The position numbers and the translations under genes were made by a program. A stretch of DNA of 14,106 nucleotides from Fibrobacter sp. (GTDB lineage Bacteria > Fibrobacterota > Fibrobacteria > Fibrobacterales > Fibrobacteraceae). The stretch is from contig JAFWRL010000020.1 in the NCBI GenBank assembly GCA_017520105.1, positions 1-14,106 of the forward strand, written 5' to 3'. This document shows positions 1 to 6,783 of the stretch, piece by piece; the first letter of the stretch is position 1, and each line of letters begins with the position of its first letter. A model generated the notes under the pieces. It ran no database searches. It was not told the origin of the DNA and saw only the letters and a list, made by a program, of their open reading frames with translations.

Positions 1-200
1 GTGCCGCCGGTCGTATCGACGATACCGCCGAAGTTAAGAGTACCGACGTAGTTGCACCACTTGATCGGGGTTGCCGGGGTGGTGAGCACGTATTCTTTTG
101 CAGCGTCATCAAAGTAGCCATACTTCGGGGCAGCGGCCTTGGCGGTCTTCTTAGCCGGGGCCTTCTTTGCAGCGCTCTTCTTCACTTGTTTTGTAGCCAT
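1..200 (-). CDS. GH94 cellobiose/cellodextrin-type phosphorylase, N-terminal fragment
   Basis: The ATG is at 200-198 and the frame stays open to the window edge, so only 66 residues are visible. From residue 26 the sequence (KYGYFDDAAKEYVLTTP, then IKWCNYVGT and FGGIVDTTGG) matches what I know of the conserved start of GH94 phosphorylases. These cytoplasmic enzymes split cellobiose, cellodextrin or related disaccharides with phosphate to give glucose-1-phosphate. Which substrate cannot be told from this part. Residues 1-25 are an extra tail of Lys, Ala and Pro (KKSAAKKAPAKKTAKAAAP), resembling a histone H1 tail. A Shine-Dalgarno sequence (GGAGA, five bases before the ATG) supports the long start, so the tail is probably translated. 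The gene follows the PadR regulator on the same strand, separated by a repeat region. Confidence 0.8.
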   Translation of the reverse strand, partial: MATKQVKKSAAKKAPAKKTAKAAAPKYGYFDDAAKEYVLTTPATPIKWCNYVGTLNFGGIVDTTGG

Positions 201-253
201 TGTATCTCCGTTAGAGAGGGGGTTGTTAATTTTAACGCGGTAAATATAGAAAA

Positions 254-343
254 GTAGGAAGTAGGAGGTAGGAAGTAGGAAGTGTTATAATTGCGGCTTC
301 GCCGCCAAATTATACCTGTCTACTTCCTACTGACTACTGTCTA
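254..343. repeat. Heptanucleotide repeat arrays flanking a GC hairpin
   Basis: Positions 254-281 hold four heptads of GTAGGAR. Positions 316-343 hold four heptads of the form CTNNCTA. Between them is a hairpin: arms GCGGC (293-297) and GCCGC (301-305) with a TTC loop, extended by TATAATT (286-292) and AATTATA (308-314). The right array ends exactly where the PadR stop codon (346-344) begins. The two arrays are roughly inverted relative to each other. This fills nearly all of the spacer between the PadR gene and the GH94 gene. Confidence 0.85.
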
Positions 344-949
344 CTAATCTTTTTTTTGGTTGAAGTTCTCGAAATCGCGGTTACCGAAGTTGATGTAGAA
401 GTAGCCGTCGAGTTTCTTGTTGCGGACTGGGTCGCGCAAAATGCCGATGGCGGCACGCACGTACTTGAGTTCCACAAGAATATGGTCGCGGCTCATGCAG
501 TTGAGGAACGGGCCTTCGGGGTAAAGCGTCGGGCGCGGTTCCTCGGCAATCATCTTCTCGAGGTTCTCGATTTCTTGCACTAGACGTCTTTCATGAACTT
601 CAAGCGTGCGAATAAGTTCTTTGTTATTGGCACCATAGAGGAACGCAAAACCGAGGGTACGCGGATCGTCGTTGAAACCGGTCAAATGCTTGAGGACTTC
701 CTTGCGCAGGACTTCCCTGCCCTTGTCGGTAATGTTGAATACCATGCGTTCTGGGCGGTTTCCGTCACGTTCGGAATGCCCTACGATGCATTCGTTTTTT
801 TCAAGCGTTATCAATCTATTGTAAACAGTCGATGTGCTGATTTTCGCCCAACGATCGAGCTCACGGTCACGGATTTCCGTGATGATGTCATATCCGCTGC
901 GCTCATGCTCCAATATGAGTCCAAGCAATACCAAATCGTAACGGTTCAT
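344..949 (-). CDS. PadR-family transcriptional regulator
   Basis: The 201-residue protein has the PadR layout. The N-terminal winged helix-turn-helix covers about residues 1-85: LVLLGLILEHERSGYDI, then STSTVYNRLITLEKNECI as recognition helix, then a wing ending in TDKGREVL. A helical C-terminal dimerisation region (about 105-175, HERRLVQEIENLEKMI) follows. PadR proteins are small cytoplasmic repressors that often respond to phenolics, drugs or envelope stress; the ligand here is unknown. The ATG is preceded by AAGGA at good spacing. A perfect palindrome at 971-985, 22 bases upstream of the start, is a likely binding site and would allow autoregulation and perhaps control of the divergent kinase gene. 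The stop is TAG, directly at the edge of a heptad array. Confidence 0.88.
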   Translation of the reverse strand: MNRYDLVLLGLILEHERSGYDIITEIRDRELDRWAKISTSTVYNRLITLEKNECIVGHSERDGNRPERMVFNITDKGREVLRKEVLKHLTGFNDDPRTLGFAFLYGANNKELIRTLEVHERRLVQEIENLEKMIAEEPRPTLYPEGPFLNCMSRDHILVELKYVRAAIGILRDPVRNKKLDGYFYINFGNRDFENFNQKKD

Positions 950-970
950 TTAAATTCCTTGATTGTAATT

Positions 971-985
971 ATTCCAAGTTGGAAT
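971..985. promoter_or_regulatory. Perfect palindrome, candidate PadR operator
   Basis: ATTCCAA-G-TTGGAAT is a perfect 7-1-7 inverted repeat in the 221-base divergent region between the PadR gene (start 949) and the kinase gene (start 1171). Its position just upstream of the regulator's ribosome binding site fits an autoregulatory operator. It does not match the ATGT-N8-ACAT pattern described for some PadR proteins, so the assignment rests on position and symmetry. The rest of 950-1170 is AT-rich and shows no clear gene or promoter. Confidence 0.6.
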
Positions 986-1170
986 ATTAAGTCAGTAGAA
1001 AACTACATTATTTTCAAAAAAAAGAATGTTTTGCACAAAAAAATCATATAAAAAATGGTTTACGTCACAAAGGGTGTCTTTTCGGTCTTAAAATAAATCG
1101 GTTTTAAATAATAGGTTATATTTCTGTCAAAATATCCCGGATAGTTGCTGGAAATTGATTTGAGTTTCAA

Positions 1171-3732
1171 ATGGTAAAAAACAAGAAAATACGCTTAAAG
1201 TATTCCATCATAAGATTCGCACCGCTGATTCTTGTCGCTTATTTTATCATAGAGGCTTTTGCGGCATTCCAGCAAGAAGACAAAAATGCGGTCATCACCC
1301 GAAACAGGGACTATATCAAGGATATCACCAATGCCATGGCCGATAAACTTGATGATATTTTCATGAATTCGCTCAAGTCCATCGAGGCCATAGCCAAACT
1401 GAGTTCGAATGACCTTCGGGATGGCGAACTTAACATGGTTTATCTTGCAGAACTCGAAAAGATTGTGCAGTTCGACCACTTGCAGTTTACGGATAAAGAT
1501 GGGGTCATGTTGACCTCTAACGGGAAAAAAATAAAATCCGACAACAAGTGGTTCTATACGGATGGCATGAAGGGAAACAGCGGAATCTTTGTGGTCATGC
1601 CGACCAAGACTTCCATGGCGATGGTCGTTTTTTATGCGCCGATTATTTCCAAAGAAAATGTCGTTGGCGTGCTCTCCTCCACCTTCGACGAAAACACAAT
1701 CAAGAGATTACTGGAATACAAGGTCTATGGTGCAAACGCTTCTGCCGGCATCGTGAATACGGAAGGACGAACTGTAATCCCGCTTATTTCGTTTGATTTA
1801 AAGCAGTCTGCAATTCAAGGACTGTTTAGGGACAACTTCAAGAGCGTTCTCTATACTTCGATGTTCGATGCCGAAAACAGGAATAAGGTCATTAATGCTT
1901 ACACGACGCTCTCGCCGACAAATTTCAAGTTTAACGGAGCCATCGACGACATTCAAGGTTACATGGCTCCGCTCCATACGGTCCCGCTGAATGTTTATTC
2001 GATATTTCCGTCCGAGGCTGCTCAGAGCCTTTATTCCATGGGCATCCAAGCTGGCCGTACGTTGCAGTTCCTGCTCATCCTCATTTTCTTCGGGTATATC
2101 GCCTACCTCGTGTTTGTCCAGTTCCTGATGATGCGTAGCGAGGCGCGCCAGAACAGGATTGCCGGCTATATCGCCAAGGCTGAAAACGCCATTGCCAAGG
2201 CTATTGTTCTTGTCGATGCCGAAAAGCAGACATTCCAGGATTTCTCTTCTATTCCGTTGCCGATTCCCAAGCAAGGCACGATTGACGACATGAGAACAGG
2301 GTTCATCAAGACCTTGGACGACCAGCAGAACGGACAAGATTTCAAGTATTTCTTTGATGACATCATCAAGGGACGGCGCGTCCCGAAGGATATTCCGAGT
2401 GTCGTATTCAGCGGACCAGGACCAAGGGACGAAACCCAATATATCACCATGGTCTATATTCCTGTTGAAATCAAGAAGGACATTGTCCAGAAGGGCGTTA
2501 TCCTTTTCCGCAACATCACCGCCGAAAAGTCTAAAGAAATCGAGGCCAACCGCAGGCTCTCGCTCGCCTTGTCGGCCGCTCGCGAAGCGAACAACGCCAA
2601 GACGGCGTTCCTGTTCAATATGTCGCACGACATCCGTACGCCGATGAATGCGGTGACTGGCTTTACCGCCATGGCCAAAAAACACATCGACAATCCCGAA
2701 ATGGTCAATCGCTACTTGGATAAAATTGACATTGCCGGTCGCCAACTTTTGTCGCTTGTAAACCAGGTTCTAGAAATGTCCCGCATCGAATCAGGTAAGA
2801 TTATTCTCAGCGAACAGAAGTGCGACTTGGAAAGCCTCATCATGGCTTTATCGACAACGTACGGTTCCCATGCGGAATCCAAAGGGATAACGTTTGTCGC
2901 GACCATTTCGAACGTCGATCACAAGTACGTTTGTATAGACTGCGACCGAGTCAACCAAATTGCGGCAAACATCATCGGTAACGCCATCAAATATACGAAC
3001 GAAGGCGGCTCCATCACATGCTCTCTCAAGGAACTCCCCTGCGACCGCGAAGGGTATAGCAATTATGCGTTGACTGTAGAAGATACGGGCATCGGCATGA
3101 GTCCTGATTTCCTTGATCATATTTTTGACGAGTTTGCCCGAGAAAGTTCTACCACCGTAAGTCGAATCCAGGGGACCGGCCTCGGCATGACGATTGTGAA
3201 AAAGCTTACGGAACTCATGGGTGGTACCATTAAAATTGAATCAGAAAAAGGCAAAGGGACTAAAATTACGGTGTTCATCCCCATGAAGTGGTGCGATGAT
3301 TTCAAACAAGAGGATCCGGTCGAGAATGAATCAACATCGACATCGTTAAAGGGCATGAGGGTGTTGCTTGTAGATGACAACGAGATGAATCGTGAAATCG
3401 CCGAAGAAATCTTGATTGAAAGAGGCGTTGTTGTCGATTCCGCCAACGATGGTGATGTCGCCGTTGAAAAGGTCTGCAAAGCCTCCCCTGGCACATACGA
3501 ACTCTTGCTGATGGATATCCAGATGCCGCGCATGAACGGCTATGATGCCACAAGGGCGATTCGCTGCTTGCCGGACCCCCGCAAGGCCAACATCCCGATT
3601 GTCGCCATGACGGCCAATGCTTTCGAGGAAGACCGGAAAAACGCCTTGCTTGCTGGTATGGACGGTCATCTCGCAAAACCCATCGATTACGAAAAGCTCA
3701 TCCAAACATTGACAAAATTCAGAGCGAAGTGA
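1171..3732 (+). CDS. Membrane hybrid sensor histidine kinase with receiver domain
   Basis: This 853-residue protein is an inner-membrane hybrid kinase. Transmembrane segment 1 is about residues 12-32 and segment 2 about 298-320. The stretch between them (about 35-295) is extracytoplasmic and resembles a double Cache sensor (FTDKDGVMLTS, then NKWFYTDGMKGNSG). A cytoplasmic region of about 330-465 could be PAS-like. The dimerisation/phosphoacceptor helix contains SHDIRTPMN with His486. The ATPase domain has N604 (N box), DTGIGM at 638-643 (G1), IFDEF at 651-655 and GTGLGM at 668-673 (G2). A C-terminal receiver (about 729-853) has the acidic pair D735/D736, phosphoacceptor D782, T814 and K836. 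All catalytic residues are present, so it should be active. No separate response regulator or phosphotransfer protein is nearby, so partner and signal are unknown. The ribosome binding site is weak (TGAG). Confidence 0.93.
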   Translation: MVKNKKIRLKYSIIRFAPLILVAYFIIEAFAAFQQEDKNAVITRNRDYIKDITNAMADKLDDIFMNSLKSIEAIAKLSSNDLRDGELNMVYLAELEKIVQFDHLQFTDKDGVMLTSNGKKIKSDNKWFYTDGMKGNSGIFVVMPTKTSMAMVVFYAPIISKENVVGVLSSTFDENTIKRLLEYKVYGANASAGIVNTEGRTVIPLISFDLKQSAIQGLFRDNFKSVLYTSMFDAENRNKVINAYTTLSPTNFKFNGAIDDIQGYMAPLHTVPLNVYSIFPSEAAQSLYSMGIQAGRTLQFLLILIFFGYIAYLVFVQFLMMRSEARQNRIAGYIAKAENAIAKAIVLVDAEKQTFQDFSSIPLPIPKQGTIDDMRTGFIKTLDDQQNGQDFKYFFDDIIKGRRVPKDIPSVVFSGPGPRDETQYITMVYIPVEIKKDIVQKGVILFRNITAEKSKEIEANRRLSLALSAAREANNAKTAFLFNMSHDIRTPMNAVTGFTAMAKKHIDNPEMVNRYLDKIDIAGRQLLSLVNQVLEMSRIESGKIILSEQKCDLESLIMALSTTYGSHAESKGITFVATISNVDHKYVCIDCDRVNQIAANIIGNAIKYTNEGGSITCSLKELPCDREGYSNYALTVEDTGIGMSPDFLDHIFDEFARESSTTVSRIQGTGLGMTIVKKLTELMGGTIKIESEKGKGTKITVFIPMKWCDDFKQEDPVENESTSTSLKGMRVLLVDDNEMNREIAEEILIERGVVVDSANDGDVAVEKVCKASPGTYELLLMDIQMPRMNGYDATRAIRCLPDPRKANIPIVAMTANAFEEDRKNALLAGMDGHLAKPIDYEKLIQTLTKFRAK

Positions 3733-3759
3733 CAGAGTTTCAATAAAATTTTTTATAAT
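3729..3759 (+). promoter_or_regulatory. Candidate sigma-70 promoter for the lipoprotein/pepF pair
   Basis: A perfect -10 hexamer TATAAT lies at 3754-3759, 25 bases before the lipoprotein ATG. The best -35 match is GTGACA at 3729-3734 (five of six), but the spacer is 19 bases, longer than ideal, and it overlaps the kinase stop codon. The -10 element is convincing; the -35 is not. Confidence 0.45.
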
Positions 3760-3784
3760 AGGGATTGAAAGACAAGGAGATATT

Positions 3785-4471
3785 ATGAAAACCAAATTCT
3801 CACGCATTACATCCATCGTTCTCGCAGGCATTTTTGCACTTGCGGTTACGTCTTTTACTGGCTGCTCGTTGATGAAAAAAATCCAGGCGGCGAAAATTCT
3901 CATCAAGACCAAGTTTGAATACAAGGACCTGACTTTCGACTCTGTCGTTATCGATCCGCCGATTCTCGAACTCGTTGACAAAGGGCTCCAGGGCTTCATT
4001 CCGAATCCGGATGCCGTTAAATTGGTGAAGGACCTGGCTAATGGAATCATCAACACAGAACTGGGTGCTGCTAACTTCGACGTGTATCTGAACGCGAACA
4101 ATGGCGGTAAGGACACGCTGTGGATTAACGAACTAAAAATCGAACTGAAGTTCGATACTCTTATCACGCTTCCGCTTACTCTGAAGGATTCCATGGTCCT
4201 TGCTCCGGGCGACAACGACATGCACTTGAACGCGGCTTTCCCGATTGACATGCGCATCTTCAAGCTCAACGAAGTCAAGTTCTACGCCATTGCCGGTTAT
4301 CTTGACGTGTCCCTTGCAGAGGGTGGCAAATCAGTTTCCCAGGATGTGGAAATCAGACGTGATGTCGATTCTGATGACGTATTGAAACTCGAAGGCGCTG
4401 TTCGCGAGAAGCTTATGAAGCGTCTTGTTGACCAATGGGTCGGCAAACTCGGCAAGTTTATTCTGAAGTAA
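3785..4471 (+). CDS. Predicted lipoprotein, LEA14-like
   Basis: The 228-residue protein starts with a lipoprotein signal peptide: basic MKTKFSR, a hydrophobic core (IVLAGIFALAV) and a lipobox-like SFTGC with Cys27 as the expected lipidation site. The mature part alternates beta-strand-like segments (FEYKDLTFDSVVIDPP, WINELKIELKFDTLITLP) with a hydrophilic C-terminus. This resembles the LEA14/WHy fold found in some bacterial lipoproteins, but the match is by general character only. It should sit in the periplasm, anchored to a membrane. The start is well supported by AAGGAG at 3774-3779, five bases from the ATG. The gene is followed after seven bases by the M3 peptidase gene, so the two are probably co-transcribed. 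A functional link is not evident. Confidence 0.75.
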   Translation: MKTKFSRITSIVLAGIFALAVTSFTGCSLMKKIQAAKILIKTKFEYKDLTFDSVVIDPPILELVDKGLQGFIPNPDAVKLVKDLANGIINTELGAANFDVYLNANNGGKDTLWINELKIELKFDTLITLPLTLKDSMVLAPGDNDMHLNAAFPIDMRIFKLNEVKFYAIAGYLDVSLAEGGKSVSQDVEIRRDVDSDDVLKLEGAVREKLMKRLVDQWVGKLGKFILK

Positions 4472-4478
4472 GACTAAC

Positions 4479-6167
4479 ATGGCAAAACGCAACTTTGTTC
4501 CGGACGATTTGAATCCGGATGATGAAAAAGCTGTTTCTAAATTGTATCGAGCGCTTTTGCAGCGTGAAATACCCGTGAACATGGATAAGCTTCGCCAGTG
4601 GATTATGGACTGGAGCGAAGTGGAATCGGTTCTTGGTGAAGAGAGTTCCCGGCGCTATGTCGCAATGACCTGCGACACCCGTGACGAACAGGCAGCAAAG
4701 GCTTATGCTGGTTTTATCGAAAAAATCCAGCCGTTAATGATTGAATACGACGACAAGTTGAACCGCAAGCTGATGGCTCATCCATCCAAGGACGCTCTCA
4801 AGGGAGAATTTGGTGAAAGGCTGAAAGGCGTGCAAGTTTCCTTGGACTTGTTCTCCCCCGACAACATTCCGCTGGAGACCGAAGAAAACAAGGCTATCCA
4901 GGCATACCAGAAAATCACGGGAGGCATGAGCGTCGAATTCGATGGCGAAGTCAAGACTATGCAGCAGTTAAGCGCTTACATGGAAAAGACGGACCGCGAA
5001 CTTCGCGAACGTGCATGGAGAGCGATGTGGGAGCGCCGTCTCAAGGACAAGGAAGCGCTCGACGAATCTTACGACAAACTCTTTGCAATTCGCAAGCAAA
5101 TCGCGAAGAACGCGCACTGCAAGGATTTTGTCGATTACATATTCCTCGCCAAGCACCGTTTTGATTACACTCCTGCCGACTGCGAAAACTTCCATGAAAG
5201 CATCGAGAAGCTTGTGCTTCCGTTGCAGAAGGAAATGTACAAGCGCCGTGCCCAGAAAATGGGACTTTCCAGGTTGCGTCCATGGGACTTGGATGTCGAT
5301 CCGCTTAACCGTCCGCCGCTCAAGCCTTATCATAGCGGTGACGAATTGATAGAAAAAGTCGATTGCATTTTCGAGAGTATCCATCCGCAGGCGGGCAAGT
5401 GGGCCCGCGAGATGCAGGCTAAAAAGCTCATCGACCCAGATTCGAGGCTCGGCAAGGCTCCTGGCGGATACCAGATCGGTTTTGACGAAAGCCGCCTCCC
5501 CTTCATCTTCATGAATTCAGCGAATACGGACCGCGACATCTACACGTTGTTGCATGAATCCGGACATTCGTTCCATCAGTTTGCGCTTGCGAACCAGCCG
5601 ATTTTCGCTTACCGCGATGTGCCGGCTGAATTTGCCGAAGTGGCAAGCATGAGCATGGAACTTATTGGCATGTCGAACTTGAAGCCGTTCTACGGCGACG
5701 ACCATGAAGCGATAGCCCGCAGCGTCGAAGGCGAATTAGCCGATGTGGTTTGGCTGTTCCCGTGGGTTGCGAGCATTGACAGCTTCCAGCACCGCCTGTA
5801 TAACTTCCCGGAGCATACCGCCGAAGACCGCAGCGACATCTGGAGCGAAATCATGGACCGTTATGATGCTGGCGTCGATTACAGCGGTCTTGAAGCTGTC
5901 CGCAGGAATCTGTGGCAGAAACAGCTCCATCTCTTCGAATGTCCGTTCTACTACATCGAATACGGCATTGCGCAGATTGGCGCTCTGCAGGTCTGGGCGA
6001 ACTTCAAGAAAGATCCGCAAAAGGCGATTGACGACTTGTTCAAGGCCGAAAGCCTGGGCAGTAGCCGTCCGATTCCGGAACTTTTCGCCACGGCAAACAT
6101 CAAGTTCGATTTCACTCCGAAAACGCTTGAACCGTTGATGCAGGTTGTATGGGACGAATTGAGTTAA
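4479..6167 (+). CDS. pepF: M3-family oligoendopeptidase (PepF-like)
   Basis: This 562-residue protein is a zinc metallopeptidase of family M3, which cleaves short peptides in the cytoplasm. The signature LLHESGHSFH gives zinc ligands His359 and His363 and catalytic Glu360. The third ligand is most likely Glu387 in PAEFAEVASMSMEL, 24 residues downstream as expected for the family. The length matches the PepF/M3B branch (about 550-600). There is no signal peptide, so it is predicted to act on peptides inside the cell. It begins seven bases after the lipoprotein stop with only a weak ribosome binding site, suggesting translational coupling. The symbol is a family-level name; substrate preference is not visible. 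An AT-rich inverted repeat (6178-6186 with 6197-6204) after the gene could be a weak terminator. Confidence 0.92.
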   Translation: MAKRNFVPDDLNPDDEKAVSKLYRALLQREIPVNMDKLRQWIMDWSEVESVLGEESSRRYVAMTCDTRDEQAAKAYAGFIEKIQPLMIEYDDKLNRKLMAHPSKDALKGEFGERLKGVQVSLDLFSPDNIPLETEENKAIQAYQKITGGMSVEFDGEVKTMQQLSAYMEKTDRELRERAWRAMWERRLKDKEALDESYDKLFAIRKQIAKNAHCKDFVDYIFLAKHRFDYTPADCENFHESIEKLVLPLQKEMYKRRAQKMGLSRLRPWDLDVDPLNRPPLKPYHSGDELIEKVDCIFESIHPQAGKWAREMQAKKLIDPDSRLGKAPGGYQIGFDESRLPFIFMNSANTDRDIYTLLHESGHSFHQFALANQPIFAYRDVPAEFAEVASMSMELIGMSNLKPFYGDDHEAIARSVEGELADVVWLFPWVASIDSFQHRLYNFPEHTAEDRSDIWSEIMDRYDAGVDYSGLEAVRRNLWQKQLHLFECPFYYIEYGIAQIGALQVWANFKKDPQKAIDDLFKAESLGSSRPIPELFATANIKFDFTPKTLEPLMQVVWDELS

Positions 6168-6216
6168 ATGAAAGAGATTTTTTTGCTTTTTTTTACGCAA
6201 AAAAGGGCGAAATCGG

Positions 6217-6245
6217 TTGACAAAACAAAAATATAAACCTATATT
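6217..6245 (+). promoter_or_regulatory. Strong sigma-70 promoter for tRNA-Ser
   Basis: A consensus -35 TTGACA (6217-6222) is separated by exactly 17 bases from the -10 TATATT (6240-6245, five of six). The tRNA begins 16 bases after the -10, so a short 5' leader is expected. This is the best promoter match in the window and fits a stable-RNA gene. Confidence 0.85.
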
Positions 6246-6261
6246 TGGCGCACATCCTAAT

Positions 6262-6346
6262 GGAGGGATGGCCGAGTGGTTGAAGGCGCACGCTTGGAAA
6301 GCGTGTTTACCTTACGGTAACGAGGGTTCGAATCCCTCTCCCTCTT
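6262..6346 (+). tRNA. tRNA-Ser (anticodon GGA)
   Basis: The sequence folds as a class II tRNA. The acceptor GGAGGGA (6262-6268) pairs with TCCCTCT (6339-6345). The anticodon stem CACGC/GCGTG encloses the loop TTGGAAA, giving anticodon GGA, which reads UCC and UCU serine codons. The long variable arm TTACC/GGTAA is typical of tRNA-Ser. The T arm is GAGGG-TTCGAAT-CCCTC. CCA is not encoded and must be added after transcription. Pair 1-72 is a G-T wobble and position 73 is T, whereas serine tRNAs normally carry G73; the fold is otherwise intact. Confidence 0.93.
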
Positions 6347-6368
6347 CTAAAATTTTTCGAGGTACCTT

Positions 6369-6683
6369 ATGGCTGAATCTCAAAGAGTTTATCTTGATGA
6401 TATTTATGCTAGTGAAGAATGTCAAGGCTCGGTCTTCCGTGCTGTTGTCATGATGGCTCACGAAGCTCGCTTCATTAACAATCAGTCCAAGCAGGGGTAT
6501 ATCCAGCTCACGCAGAAGCCGACGACTATTGCTATGAACCGTTTCAAGGAACATAAGCTTACGATGGTCGAAAAAGGCGTGAACGACGTTACGGAAGATG
6601 CCGTTAAGGCCGCTGTTGCCGAAGTCGCTCCGACTGCCGAAGCTGTTGCTGAAGCTAGCGACGCTGCTGCCGACGCATTCTAA
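6369..6683 (+). CDS. rpoZ: RNA polymerase omega subunit (RpoZ-like)
   Basis: The 104-residue protein has the omega core: FRAVVMMAHEARFINNQ corresponds to the conserved helix with an A-x-EAR motif, and QKPTTIAMNRFKEHKL corresponds to the KP-T-A segment and its following helix. Omega assists assembly and stability of core RNA polymerase. The C-terminus (about 75-104) is a low-complexity Ala/Glu tail, often seen in small omega proteins. The start is supported by GAGGT five bases before the ATG. The gene lies 22 bases after tRNA-Ser with no terminator between, so it may be read from the tRNA promoter. It ends just before an intrinsic terminator. The family call is from motif recognition; the protein is too short for certainty. 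Confidence 0.75.
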   Translation: MAESQRVYLDDIYASEECQGSVFRAVVMMAHEARFINNQSKQGYIQLTQKPTTIAMNRFKEHKLTMVEKGVNDVTEDAVKAAVAEVAPTAEAVAEASDAAADAF

Positions 6684-6700
6684 TCTTTCAAAAATATTTT

Positions 6701-6735
6701 AAAAGACCGCTTTTCGTTTAGCGGTCTTTTTGCAT
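6701..6735. terminator. Intrinsic terminator after rpoZ, possibly bidirectional
   Basis: A perfect ten-base stem AAAAGACCGC (6701-6710) / GCGGTCTTTT (6721-6730) with a ten-base loop is followed by T. The A run on one side and T run on the other allow function on both strands, which suits the convergent rpoZ (+) and nadE (-) genes. Confidence 0.88.
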
Positions 6736-6747
6736 TTGTAAAAACTG

Positions 6748-6769
6748 ATGCCGGAACGGAGTCCGGCAT
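6748..6769. repeat. Short palindromic hairpin, REP-like
   Basis: Arms ATGCCGGA (6748-6755) and TCCGGCAT (6762-6769) form a perfect eight-base stem around the loop ACGGAG. There is no T run, so it is not a standard terminator. It sits between the rpoZ terminator and the nadE stop. Similar GCCGG palindromes are dispersed in many bacterial genomes; only one copy is in this window. Confidence 0.6.
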
Positions 6770-6783
6770 GACAGTCTTCAAAG

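Noticed and set aside
1798..2745. Open frame of 315 codons on the minus strand inside the kinase gene
   Set aside because: It lies antisense to a fully conserved hybrid kinase and its translation shows no family motif; it reflects codon bias of the real gene.
3346..4278. Open frame of 310 codons on the minus strand across the kinase/lipoprotein junction
   Set aside because: It overlaps two well-supported genes and the promoter and ribosome binding site between them, and has no recognisable domain.
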